64,000 nt of DNA from Arenicola marina. Lineage: Eukaryota > Annelida > Polychaeta > Arenicolidae. Below, one piece after another: positions 1 through 10,119 of this stretch (its first letter is position 1; the number at the start of each line of letters is the position of its first letter). Under the pieces are notes generated by a model. The model made no database searches and was not told the origin of the DNA. It saw nothing but the letters and a program-made list of their open reading frames with translations. The stretch is taken from NCBI GenBank assembly GCA_964019135.1, contig OZ025258.1, positions 12,059,771 through 12,123,770 of the forward strand, written 5' to 3'. The translations under genes were made by a program, and so were the position numbers.

Positions 1-671
1 AAAAATTACTCCTGAAGAATGGAGAGGTTTTTATACTGTTGCGAAGACAAGTACAGTTGATGAACGGCTCAGGAGCTTCCAATATAAGCTTCTCCAACGA
101 TGTTTGTCCACCAATACTTACCTAAAAAAATGTAATCTAGCAGAAGACGAGAGTTGTACGTTTTGTAATAGTGCCGTCGAAACACTTGAACATTTATTCT
201 TTCATTGTCCATATGTGAAGCAACTGTGGCACTCACTTGCGATTTGGTTTGAGGCGCAATCTGGTTTCCGCATATGGCAGTTACTATCGTTAACCACGGT
301 AATGTTTGGTGTAAGCAAGTCTACAAAACACCGTCTGTTAAACCATATTATAATCATTGTCAAAAGCTATATATTCTCGTGCAAGTGTAAGGAAACAAAA
401 CCTAGGGTACAAAATGCTTTAAGAATTATAAGATACTATTATAATATAGAAAAATGCGTCATTCAGCAGAAACCGTCTTACAGCAAACAGATATTTAATG
501 ATAAGTGGAAATGTCTCTTTCATTAACCATTGTTCCTTATGGGGATAGATCCTCTCCCGGTAGCGTGTGTTTGTCTGCCTCGTATATAAAATGATTATGT
601 ATCAACGTATCGATGTCACTTCTCACGATTGTAACGTATGCCATGCCATATTGTCACAATAAATGAAAATT

Positions 672-702
<31 letters not shown>
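1..702 (+). mobile_element. 3' end of an L1/Tx1-like LINE (left duplicate)
   Basis: This is the 3' end of a non-LTR retrotransposon cut by the window edge. It matches 38436-39137 essentially base for base and holds the last 174 codons of ORF2, a short 3' UTR, an AATAAA signal near 659 and a pure A run of 29 nt (676-704). The host repeat resumes in the same place as after the full copy. The 6-bp target duplication AATATA overlaps the A run, so the exact end is uncertain by a few bases. Confidence 0.9.
2..526 (+). CDS. LINE ORF2 C-terminus (partial)
   Basis: This is the C-terminal 174 codons of the L1/Tx1-like ORF2 whose full copy ends at 38961. The fragment lies past the reverse transcriptase domain. 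It carries the cysteine-rich motif typical of LINE ORF2 C-termini, CTFC followed by EHLFFHC, at about 155-215. This region is thought to bind nucleic acid during target-primed reverse transcription. The frame is open from the window edge to TAA at 524-526. The start lies outside the window. Confidence 0.9.
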   Translation, partial: KITPEEWRGFYTVAKTSTVDERLRSFQYKLLQRCLSTNTYLKKCNLAEDESCTFCNSAVETLEHLFFHCPYVKQLWHSLAIWFEAQSGFRIWQLLSLTTVMFGVSKSTKHRLLNHIIIIVKSYIFSCKCKETKPRVQNALRIIRYYYNIEKCVIQQKPSYSKQIFNDKWKCLFH

Positions 703-708
<6 letters not shown>

Positions 709-1039
709 GGATTGGCTTGAACGGGACCTTTCAGCATATAAGGGTATTTTGTGCCATGCTAATAAATGTCAAGCAACATGATGAGAGTGAAATTTGGAAT
801 CAAATTGTTGTTGCTAACGCCATGAGAGTCAGTAGTTAAGAAACCGATGGCTGCCTTTTCATATGAGACGGATACCGCTTTTAACATGTGGAAATGTTTG
901 CTGTTAAATGCATCGTTATTATACATAACAGACAGAGGATAACAATCCACTAACAAAGTTTTTTATTACATCCGTATGATATTGTTGATATCTTGCTCAA
1001 TTTGGGTCGGGCTGCAATTGAAATGTATAATTAACAAAG

Positions 1040-1047
1040 AAAAAAAA
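1040..1047 (-). terminator. Pol III terminator of a Met-only unit (representative)
   Basis: A run of eight T on the transcribed strand begins 6 nt past the discriminator base. Met-only units generally have an oligo-T tract here, except units with an interrupted flank (6085, 7602 and similar), where runs are only about 4 nt. Confidence 0.8.
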
Positions 1048-1053
1048 GTTCGT

Positions 1054-1125
1054 TAGCAGAGCGTGGTTTCGATCCACGGACCTCTGGGTTAGGGGCCCAG
1101 CACGCTTCCACTGCCCCACTCTGCT
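1054..1125 (-). tRNA. tRNA-iMet body with altered anticodon (CCU), probable pseudogene
   Basis: The 72-nt initiator body has A35 changed to C, so the anticodon reads CCU. C11 is changed to G, which breaks D-stem pair 11:24. The acceptor and T arms are intact. Its twin at 39489 shares both changes, so they predate the large duplication. Confidence 0.8.
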
Positions 1126-1152
1126 CCAACTGCCACATCAACATTCAATTCT

Positions 1153-1166
1153 GAACTAATCAGTTC
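1153..1166. repeat. Small inverted repeat upstream of iMet (representative)
   Basis: GAACT-AATC-AGTTC is a perfect 5-bp inverted repeat, extended to 6 bp where the next base is A. It lies about 28 nt upstream of the Met gene 5' end and recurs in most Met-only units. In spacers leading into an Ile gene it is replaced by a diverged sequence. A function is not established. Confidence 0.5.
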
Positions 1167-1568
1167 GCCGCGGAGATCATCAGCAGCTCACGGGGGAGGT
1201 CAACATATATGTCCATAATATAGGATTGGCTTGAACGGGACCTTTCAGCATATAAGGGTATTTTGTGCCATGCTAATAAATGTCAAGCAACATGATGAGG
1301 GTGAAATTTGGAATCAAATTGTTGTTGCTAACGCCATGAGAGTCAGTAGTAAAGAGACCGATGGCTTCGTTTTCATATCAGACAGATACCGTTTTTAACA
1401 TGTGGAAATGTTTTCTGTTAATTGCATCGTTATTATACATGACACACAGGGGATAACAATCTACTGATGAAGTTATTTTAATAAATCTGTGGGATATTGT
1501 TGAAATCTTACTCAATTTGGGTCGGGCTGCAATTGAAATGTATAATTAACAAAGAAAAGAAAGTTCGT

Positions 1569-1640
1569 TAGCAGAGCGTGGTTTCGATCCACGGACCTCT
1601 GGGTTATGGGCCCAGCACGCTTCCACTGCGCCACTCTGCT
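1569..1640 (-). tRNA. tRNA-iMet-CAT: Initiator tRNA-Met (CAU), reference copy
   Basis: This is a 72-nt intronless initiator tRNA, which delivers Met to the P site at start codons. The acceptor stem AGCAGAG/CTCTGCT pairs perfectly with A1:U72. The anticodon stem CTGGG/CCCAG gives the three G:C pairs of initiators. The loop is CCCATAA with C33, as in animals. The T-loop begins with A54 and ends with A60. The internal promoter is visible: A box around positions 8-18 and B box GGATCGAAACC. CCA is not encoded. About 49 complete copies in the window match this sequence by eye; variants elsewhere are given against it in standard tRNA numbering. Confidence 0.97.
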
Positions 1641-1822
1641 CCAACTGCCACGTCGCCATTCAATTCTGAACCAGTCAGTGCAACCATGGATGACGTAATC
1701 AAGTGAAATACTCAAATGGTGTTGGCCACGCCTTCAAGTAGAGGCAAAAATTCGATGTGACTAATCGCAAATTACTTTGAGCGACGGGCATACGAAGCGT
1801 ATGAATGTTACAAAAGAAGAGC

Positions 1823-1826
1823 AAAA
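1823..1826 (-). terminator. Pol III terminator of an Ile gene (representative)
   Basis: Four T on the transcribed strand begin 6 nt past the Ile discriminator base. This is the minimal Pol III stop. A second T-rich stretch follows, so readthrough would end soon after. Confidence 0.7.
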
Positions 1827-1832
1827 TGCCAG

Positions 1833-1954
1833 TGCTTCGGGTGAGGCTCGAACTCACAACCTCCGCATCTCTCGCAGCGAGCCAGACCCGCGCCAAAGCG
1901 GGCTGGAAATACTGTCTATAAGTACGGCGCGCTAACCGATTGTGCCACCGGGGC
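1833..1954 (-). tRNA. tRNA-Ile-TAT: tRNA-Ile (UAU) with 48-nt intron
   Basis: The gene has a 74-nt mature sequence plus a 48-nt intron at 37/38 (exon 2 at 1833-1868, intron 1869-1916, exon 1 at 1917-1954). Anticodon UAU decodes AUA. The D-loop has GGTTA, the T arm is GTGAG/CTCAC with loop TTCGAGC, and the body closely resembles the intron-containing animal Ile-UAU family. Acceptor GCCCCGG faces CCGAAGC, giving mismatches C3-A70 and C4-A69. C3-A70 is shared by nearly all Ile copies in the window; C4-A69 is a subtype change. Splicing and function are plausible but not certain. Confidence 0.85.
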
Positions 1955-2022
1955 TGACCTGCGATTGACGATAAAGAAGGCTAAGCAACTCACGCGTGGG
2001 GTCAAAATATCGTTTGTATGCG

Positions 2023-2040
2023 ATCTGGTTGGATCCAGAT
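2023..2040. repeat. Hairpin upstream of tRNA-Ile (representative)
   Basis: ATCTGG-TTGGAT-CCAGAT is a perfect 6-bp stem about 70-85 nt upstream of the Ile 5' end. It is conserved in essentially all 28 Ile units. Confidence 0.5.
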
Positions 2041-2204
2041 AACACGTTCTCTTTCATAAGAGTCAAGTATTATTCAGTGTTTTTGTTTAATACAATCGTT
2101 TGGAACCTTGTCAATGCCGATTAGTTTCCAGACTTCTAAAAAATTGACTTATATTCTTGATAAATTGTTCAGTTTGGTTTAGATCGCATTTGAAATGGAT
2201 ATTT

Positions 2205-2209
2205 AAAAA
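2205..2209 (-). terminator. Pol III terminator of a Met gene that leads a Met-Ile pair (representative)
   Basis: Five T begin 7 nt past the Met gene. This 3' flank (T5 then an AT-rich stretch) marks every Met gene that has an Ile gene about 260 nt downstream. Confidence 0.7.
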
Positions 2210-2216
2210 CAATATT

Positions 2217-2288
2217 TAGCAGAGCGTGGTTTCGATCCACGGACCTCTCGGTTATGGGCCCAGCACGCTTCCACTGCGCCACTCTGCT
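2217..2288 (-). tRNA. tRNA-iMet-CAT: Initiator tRNA-Met (CAU), C41G variant
   Basis: C41 to G breaks pair 29:41, one of the three G:C pairs that mark initiators. It leads a Met-Ile pair, with the Ile gene 262 nt downstream. Confidence 0.88.
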
Positions 2289-2730
2289 CCAACTGCCACA
2301 TCAACATTCAATTCTGAACTAATCAGTTCGCCGCGGAGATCATCAGCAGCTCACGGGGGAGGTCAGCATATATGTCCATAATATAGGATTGGCTTGAACG
2401 GGACCTTTCAGCATATAAGGGTATTTTGTGCCATGCTAATAAATGTCAAGCAACATGATGAGAGTGAAATTTGGAATCAAATTGTTGTTGCTAACGCCAT
2501 GAGAGTCAGTAGTTAAGAAACCGATGGCTGGCTTTTCATATCAGACGGATACCGCTTTTAACATGTGGAAATGTTTGCTGTTAAATGCATCGTTATTATA
2601 CATAACAGACAGAGGACAACAATCCACTAACAAAGTTTTTTATTACATCCGTATGATATTGTTGATATCTTGCTCAATTTGGGTCGGGCTGCAATTGAAA
2701 TGTATAATTAACAAAGAAAAAAAAGTTCGT

Positions 2731-2802
2731 TAGCAGAGCGTGGTTTCGATCCACGGACCTCTGGGTTATGGGCCCAGCACGCTTCCACTGCGCCACTCTG
2801 CT
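2731..2802 (-). tRNA. tRNA-iMet-CAT: Initiator tRNA-Met (CAU)
   Basis: Consensus copy in a Met-only unit with a T8 terminator. It lies in the 1678-bp stretch missing from the right duplicate. Confidence 0.95.
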
Positions 2803-3245
2803 CCAACTGCCACATCAACATTCAATTCTGAACTAATCAGTTCACCGCGGAGATCATCAGTAGCTCACGGGTGAGGTCAGCATATATGTCCATAATATAG
2901 GATTGGCTTGAACGGGACCTTTCAGCATATAAGGGTATTTTATGCTATGCTAATAAATGTCAAGCAACATGATGAAGGTGAAATTATGAATCAAATTGTT
3001 GTTGCTAACACCATGAGAGTCAGTAGTTAAGAGACCGATGGCTGGCTTTTCATATCAGACGGATACCGCTTTTAACATGTGGAAATGTTTTCTGTTAATT
3101 GCATCGTTATTATACATGACACACAGGGGATAACAATCTACTGATGAAGTTTTTTTAATACATCCGTATGATATTGTTGATATCTTGCTCAATTTGGGTC
3201 GGGCTGCAATTGAAATGTATAATTAACAAAGAAAAAAAAGTTCGT

Positions 3246-3317
3246 TAGCAGAGCGTGGTTTCGATCCACGGACCTCTGGGTTATGGGCACAGCACGCTTC
3301 CACTGCGCCACTCTGCT
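3246..3317 (-). tRNA. tRNA-iMet-CAT: Initiator tRNA-Met (CAU), G30T variant
   Basis: G30 to T breaks pair 30:40 in the anticodon stem. The rest is consensus. Confidence 0.87.
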
Positions 3318-3760
3318 CCAACTGCCACGTCAACATTCAATTCTGAACTAATCAGTTCACCGCGGAGATCATCAGTAGCTCACGGGTGAGGTCAGCATAT
3401 ATGTCCATAATATAGGATTGGCTTGAACGGGACCTTTCAGCATATAAGGGTATTTTGTGCTATGCTAATAAATGTCAAGCAACATGATGAAGGTGAAATT
3501 ATGAATCAAATTGTTGTTGCTAACACCATAAGAGTCAGTAGTTAAGAGACCGATGGCTGGCTTTTCATATCAGACGGATACCGCTTTTAACATGTGGAAA
3601 TGTTTTCTGTTAATTGCATCGTTATTATACATGACACACAGGGGATAACAATCTACTGATGAAGTTTTTTTAATACATCCGTATGATATTGTTGATATCT
3701 TGCTCAATTTGGGTCGGGCTGCAATTGAAATGTTTAATTAACAAAGAAAAGAAAGTTCGT

Positions 3761-3832
3761 TAGCAGAGCGTGGTTTTGATCCACGGACCTCTGGGTTATG
3801 GGCCCAGCACGCTTCCACTGCGCCACTCTGCT
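3761..3832 (-). tRNA. tRNA-iMet-CAT: Initiator tRNA-Met (CAU), G57A variant
   Basis: G57 to A in the T-loop, inside the B box, is purine for purine and probably tolerated. Its twin at 40519 shares it. Confidence 0.9.
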
Positions 3833-4025
3833 CCAACTGCCACGTCGCCATTCAATTCTGAACCAGTCAGTGCAACCATGGATGACGTAATCAAGTGAAA
3901 TACTCAAATGGTGTTGGCCACGCCTTCAAGTAGAGGCAAAAATTCGATGTGACTAATCGCAAATTACTTTGAGCGACGGGCATACGAAGCGTATGAATTT
4001 TTACAAAAGAAGAGCAAAATGCTAG

Positions 4026-4146
4026 TGCTTCGGGTGAGGCTCGAACACACAACCTCCGCATCTCTCGCAGCGAGCCAGACCCGCGCCAAAGCGGGCTGGA
4101 AATACTGTCTATAAGTACGGCGCGCTACTTATTGTGCCACCGGGGC
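4026..4146 (-). tRNA. tRNA-Ile (UAU) with intron, D-loop defect, probable pseudogene
   Basis: It is one base shorter than usual. The D-loop reads AATAAGTA instead of AATCGGTTA, so the G18-G19 pair needed for D-loop/T-loop docking is lost. A52 to T breaks the T stem, and C4-A69 and C3-A70 are mismatched. Its twin at 40783 shares these changes. Confidence 0.7.
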
Positions 4147-4408
4147 TGACCTGCGATTGACGATAAAGAAGGCTAAGCAACTCACGCGCGGGGTCAAAAT
4201 ATCGTTTGTATGCGATCTGGTTGGATCCAGATAACACGTTCTCTTTCATAAGAGTGAAGTATTATTCAGTGTTTTTGTTTAATACAATCGTTTGGAACCT
4301 TGTCAATGCCGATTAGTTTCCAGACTTCTAAAAAATTTACTTATATTCTTGATAAATTGTTCAGTTTGGTTTAGATCGCATTTGAAATGGATATTTAAAA
4401 ACAATATT

Positions 4409-4480
4409 TAGCAGAGCGTGGTTTCGATCCACGGACCTCTCGGTTATGGGCCCAGCACGCTTCCACTGCGCCACTCTGCT
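4409..4480 (-). tRNA. tRNA-iMet-CAT: Initiator tRNA-Met (CAU), C41G variant
   Basis: It has the same C41 to G change as the 2217 copy and leads a Met-Ile pair. Twin: 41166. Confidence 0.88.
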
Positions 4481-4922
4481 CCAACTGCCACATCAACATT
4501 CAATTCTGAACTAATCAGTTCGCCGCGGAGATCATCAGCAGCTCACGGGGGATGTCAACATATATGTCCATAATATAGGATTGGCTTGAACGGGACCTTT
4601 CAGCATATAAGGGTGTTTTGTCCCATGCTAATAAATGTCAAGGAACAAGATGAGAGTGAAATTTGGAATCAAATTGTTGTTGCTAACGCCATGAGAGTCA
4701 GTAGTTAAGAAACCGATGGCTGGCTTTTCATATCAGACGGATACCGCTTTTAACATGTGGAAATGTTTGCTGTTAACTGCATCGTTATTATACATAACAG
4801 ACAGAGGATAACAATCCACTAACAAAGTTTTTTATTACATCCGTATGATATTGTTGATATCTTGCTCAATTTGGGTCGGGCTGCAATTGCAATGTATAAT
4901 TAACAAAGAAAAAAAAGTTCGT

Positions 4923-4994
4923 TAGCAGAGCGTGGTTTCGATCCACGGACCTCTGGGTTATGGGCCCAGCACGCTTCCACTGCGCCACTCTGCT
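4923..4994 (-). tRNA. tRNA-iMet-CAT: Initiator tRNA-Met (CAU)
   Basis: Consensus copy in a Met-only flank. Twin: 41680. Confidence 0.95.
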
Positions 4995-5186
4995 CCAACT
5001 GCCATGTCGCCATTCAATTCTGAACCAGTCAGTGCAACCATGGATGACGTAGTCAAGTGAAATACTCAAATGGTGTTGGCCACGCCTTCAAGTAGAGGCA
5101 AAATTTCGATGTGACTAATCGCAAATTACTTTGAGCGACGGGCATACGAAGCGTATGAATGTTACAAAAGAAGAGCAAAATGCCAG

Positions 5187-5308
5187 TGCTCCGGGTGAGG
5201 CTCGAACTCACAACGTCCGCATCTCTCGCAGCGAGCCAGACCCGCGCCAAAGCGGGCTGGAAATACTGTCTATAAGTACGGCGCGCTAACCGATTGTGCC
5301 ACCGGGGC
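5187..5308 (-). tRNA. tRNA-Ile-TAT: tRNA-Ile (UAU) with 48-nt intron
   Basis: CCGGAGC acceptor subtype, so only C3-A70 is mismatched. One variable-loop change (G45 to C). Twin: 41944. Confidence 0.88.
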
Positions 5309-5570
5309 TGACCTGCGATTGACGATAAAGAAGGCCAAGCAACTCACGCGTGGGGTCAAAATATCGTTTGTATGCCATCTGGTTGGATCCAGATAACACT
5401 TTCTCTTTCATAAGAATGAAGTATTATTCAGTGTTTTTGTTTAATACAATCGTTTGGAACCTTGTCAATGCCGATTAGTTTCCAGACTTCTAAAAAATTG
5501 ACTTATATTCTTGATAAATTGTTCAGTTTGGTTTAGATCGCATTTGAAATGGATATTTAAAAACAATATT

Positions 5571-5642
5571 TAGCAGAGCGTGGTTTCGATCCACGGACCT
5601 CTGGGTTATGGGCCCAGCACGCTTCCACTGCGCCACTCTGCT
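5571..5642 (-). tRNA. tRNA-iMet-CAT: Initiator tRNA-Met (CAU)
   Basis: Consensus copy leading a Met-Ile pair. Twin: 42328. Confidence 0.95.
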
Positions 5643-6084
5643 CCAACTGCCACGTCGACATTATATTCTGAACTAATCAGTTCGCCGCGGAGATCATCAG
5701 CAGCGCACGGGCGAGGTCAGCATATAAGTCCATAATATAGGATTGGCTTGAACGGGACTTTTCAGCATATAAGGGTATTTTGTGCCGTGCTAATAAATGT
5801 CAAGCAACATGATGAAAGTGAAATTTGGAATCAAATTGTTGTTGCTAACGCCATGAGAGTCAGTAGTAAAGAGACCGATGGCTTCGTTTTCATATCAGAC
5901 AGATACCGTTTTTAACATGTGGAAATGTTTTCTGTTAATTGCATCGTTATTATACATGACACACAGGGGATAACAATCTACTGATGAAGTTATTTTAATA
6001 AATCTGTGTGATATTGTTGAAATCTTACTCAATTTGGGCCGGGCCGCAATTGAAATGTATAATTAACAAAGAAAAGCAAATCGT

Positions 6085-6156
6085 TAGCAGAGCGTGGTTT
6101 CGATCCACTGACCTCTGGGTTATGGGCCCAGCAGGTTTCCACTGCGCCACTCTGCT
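6085..6156 (-). tRNA. tRNA-iMet-like (CAU), degenerate
   Basis: D-stem 22-25 has two changes (G22A and G24C) and C49 to A breaks T-stem pair 49:65. The anticodon and acceptor are intact. Probably a pseudogene. Twin: 42842. Confidence 0.75.
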
Positions 6157-6573
6157 CCAACTGCCAAGTCAACATACAATTCTGAACTAATTAGTTACCC
6201 GGTGAATTTATTAGCATCTCAGGGGTGAGGTCAACATATATGTCAATAGGATAGAGTGCCAGGGAATTTCGTGCTATGCTAATATATGTCAAGCAACATG
6301 ATGAGAGTGAAATTTGGAATCAAATTGTTGTTGCTAACGCCATGAGAGTCAGTAGTTAAGAAACCGATGGCTGGTTTTTCATATCAGACGGATACCGCTT
6401 TTAACATGTGGAAATGTTTGCTGTTAAATGCATCGTTATTATACATAAGAGACAGAGGATAACAATCCACTAACAAAGTTTTTTAATACATCCGTATGAT
6501 ATTGTTGATATCTTGCTCAATTTGGGTCGGGCTGCAATTGAAATGTATAATTAACAAAGAAAAAAAAGTTCGT

Positions 6574-6645
6574 TAGCAGAGCGTGGTTTCGATCCACGGA
6601 CCTCTGGGTTATGGGCCCAGCACGCTTCCACTGCGCCACTCTGCT
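6574..6645 (-). tRNA. tRNA-iMet-CAT: Initiator tRNA-Met (CAU)
   Basis: Consensus copy. The interval to the copy at 6085 is the short 489-bp spacer type. Twin: 43331. Confidence 0.95.
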
Positions 6646-7087
6646 CCAACTGCCACGTCGACATTCAATTCTGAACTAATCAGTTCACCGCTGAGATCAT
6701 CAGTGGCTCACGGGTGAGGTCAGCATATAAGTCCATAATATAGGATTGGCTTGAACGGGACCTTTCAGCATATAAGGGTATTTTGTGCCATGCTAATAAA
6801 TGTCAAGCAACATGATGAAAGTGAAATTATGAATCAAATTGTTGTTGCTAACACCATGAGAGTCAGTAGTTAAGAGACCGATGGCTATCTTTTCATATCA
6901 GACGGATACCGTTTTTAACATGTGGAAATGTTTTCTGTTAAATGCATTGTTATTATACATAACAGACAGAGGACAACAATCCACTAACAAAGTTTTTTAA
7001 TACACCCGTATGATATTGTTGATATCTTGCTCAATTTGGGTAGGGCTGCAATTGAAATGTATAATTAACAAAGAAAAAAAAGTTCGT

Positions 7088-7159
7088 TAGCAGAGCGTGG
7101 TTTCGATCCACGGACCTCTGGGTTATGGGCCCAGCACGCTTCCACTGCGCCACTCTGCT
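7088..7159 (-). tRNA. tRNA-iMet-CAT: Initiator tRNA-Met (CAU)
   Basis: Consensus copy in a Met-only unit. Twin: 43845. Confidence 0.95.
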
Positions 7160-7601
7160 CCGACTGCCACGTCGACATTCAATTCTGGACTAATCAGTTC
7201 ACCGCGGAGATCATCAGTAGCTCACGGGTGAGGTCAGCATATAAGTCCATAATATAGGATTGGCTTGAACGGGACCTTTCAGCATATAAGGGTATTTTGT
7301 GCCATGCTAATAAATGTCAAGCAACACGATGAAAGTGAAATTTGGAATCAAATTGTTGTTGCTAACGCCATGAGAGTCAGTAGTAAGGAGACCGATGGCT
7401 TCGTTTTCATATCAGACGGATACCGTTTTTAACATGTGGAAATGTTTTCTGTTAATTGCATCGTTATTGTACATGACACACAAGGGATAACAATCTACTG
7501 ATGAAGTTTGTTTAATACATCCGTATGATATTGTTGAAATCTTGCTCAACTTGGATCGGGCCGCAATTGAAATGTATAATTAACAAAGAAAACCTAAACT
7601 T

Positions 7602-7673
7602 TAGCGGAGCGTGGTTTCGATCCACGGACCTCTGGGTTATGGGCCCAGCACGCTTCCACTGCGCCACTCTGCT
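7602..7673 (-). tRNA. tRNA-iMet-CAT: Initiator tRNA-Met (CAU), T69C variant
   Basis: T69 to C leaves an A4-C69 mismatch in the acceptor stem. The twin at 44359 is consensus, so this arose after the duplication or was converted away there. Confidence 0.88.
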
Positions 7674-8113
7674 CTAACTGCCACGCCGACATTCAAATCT
7701 GAACTAATCAGTTCACCGCTGAGATCATCAGTAGCTCACGGGGGAGGTGAGCATATAAGTCCATAACATAGGATTTGCTTGAACGGGACCTTTCAGCATA
7801 TAAGGGTATTTTGTGCCATGCTAATAAATGTCAAGAACATGATGAGAGTGAAATTATGGATCAAATTGTTGTTGCTAACACCTTGAGAGTCAGTAGTTAA
7901 GAGACCGATGGCTGGCTTTTCATATCAGACAGATACCGCTTTTAACATGTGGAAATGTTTTCTGTTAAATTCATCGATATTATACATAACAGACAGAGGA
8001 TAACAATCCACTAACAAAGTTTTTGAATACATCCGTATGATATTGTTGATATCTTGCTCAATTTGGGTCGGGCTGCAATTGAAATGTATATTTAACAAAG
8101 AAAAAAAGTTCGT

Positions 8114-8185
8114 TAGCAGAGCGTGGTTTCGATCCACGGACCTCTGGGTTATGGGCCCAGCACGCTTCCACTGCGCCACTCTGCT
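8114..8185 (-). tRNA. tRNA-iMet-CAT: Initiator tRNA-Met (CAU)
   Basis: Consensus copy with a T7 terminator. Twin: 44872. Confidence 0.95.
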
Positions 8186-8377
8186 CCAACTGCCACGTCG
8201 CCATTCAATTCTGAACCAGTCAGTGCAACCATGGATGACGTAATCAAGTGAAATACTCAAATGGTGTTGGCCACGCCTTCAAGTAGAGGCAAAAATTCGA
8301 TGTGACTAATCGCAAATTACTTTGAGCGACGGGCATACGAAGCGTATGAATGTTACAAAAGAAGAGCAAAATGCCAG

Positions 8378-8499
8378 TGCTCCGGGTGAGGCTCGAACTC
8401 ACAACCTCCGCATCTCTCGCAGCGAGCCAGACCCGCGCCAAAGCGGGCAGGAAATACTGTCTATAAGTACGGCGCGCTAACCGATTGTGCCACCGGGGC
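8378..8499 (-). tRNA. tRNA-Ile-TAT: tRNA-Ile (UAU) with 48-nt intron
   Basis: Exons are consensus (C3-A70 only). The intron has one change in the outer part of its hairpin. Twin: 45136. Confidence 0.9.
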
Positions 8500-8761
8500 T
8501 GACCTGCGATTGACGATAAAGAAGGCTAAGCAACTCACGCGTGGGGTCAAAATATCGTTTGTATGCGATCTGGTTGGATCCAGATAACACTTTCTCTTTC
8601 ATAAGAGTGAAGTATTATTCAGTGTTGTTGTTTAATACAATCGTTTGGAACCTTGTCAATGCCGATTAGTTTCCAGACTTCTAAAAAATTGACTTATATT
8701 CTTGATAAATTGTTCAGTTTGGTTTAGATCGCATTTGAAATGGATATTTAAAAACAATATT

Positions 8762-8833
8762 TAGCAGAGCGTGGTTTCGATCCACGGACCTCTGGGTTGT
8801 GGGCCCAGCACGCTTCCACTGCGCCACTCTGCT
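8762..8833 (-). tRNA. tRNA-iMet body with anticodon CAC
   Basis: T36 to C is the only change, so an otherwise perfect initiator reads CAC (a Val GUG anticodon). Twin at 45520 shares it. It leads a Met-Ile pair. Confidence 0.82.
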
Positions 8834-9275
8834 CCAACTACCACGTCGACATTCAATTCTGAACTAATCAGTTCGCCGCGGAGATCATCAGCAGCTCACG
8901 GGGGAGGTCAGCATATAAGTCCATAATATAGGATTGGCTTGAACGGGACCTTTCAGCATATAAGGGTATTTTGTGCCATGCTAATAAATGTCAAGCAACA
9001 TGATGAAAGTGAAATTTGGAATCAAATTGTTGTTGCTAACGCCATGAGAGTCAGTAGTAAGGTGACCGATGGCTTCGTTTTCATATCAGACGGATACCGT
9101 TTTTAACATGTGGAAATATTTTCTGTTAATTGCATCGTTATTATACATGACACACAGGGAATAACAATCTACTGATGAAGTTTTTTTAATACATCCGTAT
9201 GATATTGTTGATATCTTGCTCAATTTGGGTCGGGCTGCAATCGAAATGTATAATTAACAAAGAAAAAAAGTTCGT

Positions 9276-9347
9276 TAGCAGAGCGTGGTTTCGATCCACG
9301 GACCTCTGGGTTATGGGCCCATCACGCTTCCACTGCGCCACTCTGCT
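9276..9347 (-). tRNA. tRNA-iMet-CAT: Initiator tRNA-Met (CAU), C27A variant
   Basis: C27 to A breaks the first anticodon-stem pair. Twin at 46034 shares it. Confidence 0.88.
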
Positions 9348-9789
9348 CCAAATGCCACGACGACATTCAATTCTGAACTAATCAGTTCACCGCTGAGATC
9401 ATCAGTAGCTCACGGGTGAGGTCAGCATATAAGTCCATAATATAGGATTGGCTTGAACGGGACCTTTCAGCATAAAAAGGTATTTTGTGCCATGCTAATA
9501 AATGTCAAGCAACATGAAGAAAGTGAAATTTGAAATCAAATTGTTGTTGCTAACGCCATGAGAGTCAGTGGTAAAGAGACCGATGGCTTCGTTTTCATAT
9601 CAGACGGATACCGTTTTTAACATGTGGAAACGTTTTCTGTTAATTGCATCGTTATTATACATGACACACAGGGGATAACAATCTACTGATGAAGTTTTTT
9701 TAATAAATCTGTATGATATTGTTGAAATCTGGCTCAATTTGGGTCGGGCTGCAATTGAAATGTATAATTAACAAAGAAAAGCAAATCGT

Positions 9790-9861
9790 TAGCAGAGCGT
9801 GGTTTCGATCCACGGACCTCTGGGTTATGGGCCCAGCAGGCTTCCACTGCGCCACTCTGCT
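9790..9861 (-). tRNA. tRNA-iMet-CAT: Initiator tRNA-Met (CAU), G24C variant
   Basis: G24 to C breaks D-stem pair 11:24. Twin at 46548 shares it. The next Met gene is 1059 bp away: a 489-bp interval plus 570 bp of SINE insertions. Confidence 0.88.
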
Positions 9862-10044
9862 CCAACTGCCAAGTCAACATACAATTCTGAACTAATTAGT
9901 TACCCGGTGAATTTATTAGCATCTCAGGGGTGAGGTCAACATATATGTCAATAGGATAGAGTGCCAGGGAATTTTGTGCTATGCTAATATATGTCAAGCA
10001 ACATGATGAGGGTCAAATTAGTGTAACGGCGGGGGCCGGTTTGG

Positions 10045-10119
10045 TCCCCAGCGGGAGTCGAACTCACGATCTCCCGATATCAAGTCAACCACTCTACCTC
10101 TTCGGCTAAAGGGGTGATC
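10045..10119 (-). ncRNA. tRNA-like SINE head 1
   Basis: A tRNA-shaped sequence with A and B boxes correctly spaced, but the acceptor stem does not pair and the anticodon stem is weak. The loop CTTGATA has no convincing identity. It most likely drives SINE transcription and is not a working tRNA. Confidence 0.55.

Noticed and set aside
1512-1715. Recurrent 67-aa minus-strand ORF (MSISLDYVIHGCTDW...)
   Set aside because: It reads through the initiator tRNA gene and spacer. Its apparent conservation is due to the tRNA.
1699-1896. Recurrent 65-aa minus-strand ORF (MARVWLAARDAEVVSSSLT...) seen about 20 times
   Set aside because: It is the translation of the tRNA-Ile gene and its 3' flank. Its conservation follows the tRNA, there is no independent codon pattern, and copies break at indels.
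8037-8243. Recurrent plus-strand ORFs of 60-69 aa (MILLISCSIWVGLQ...)
   Set aside because: Antisense translation of the tRNA-Met gene and its flank.
10045-10119. A functional tRNA-Ser(UGA) or other tRNA in the GC-rich insertion
   Set aside because: The acceptor stem does not pair, there is no long variable arm, and it lies inside a dimeric SINE.
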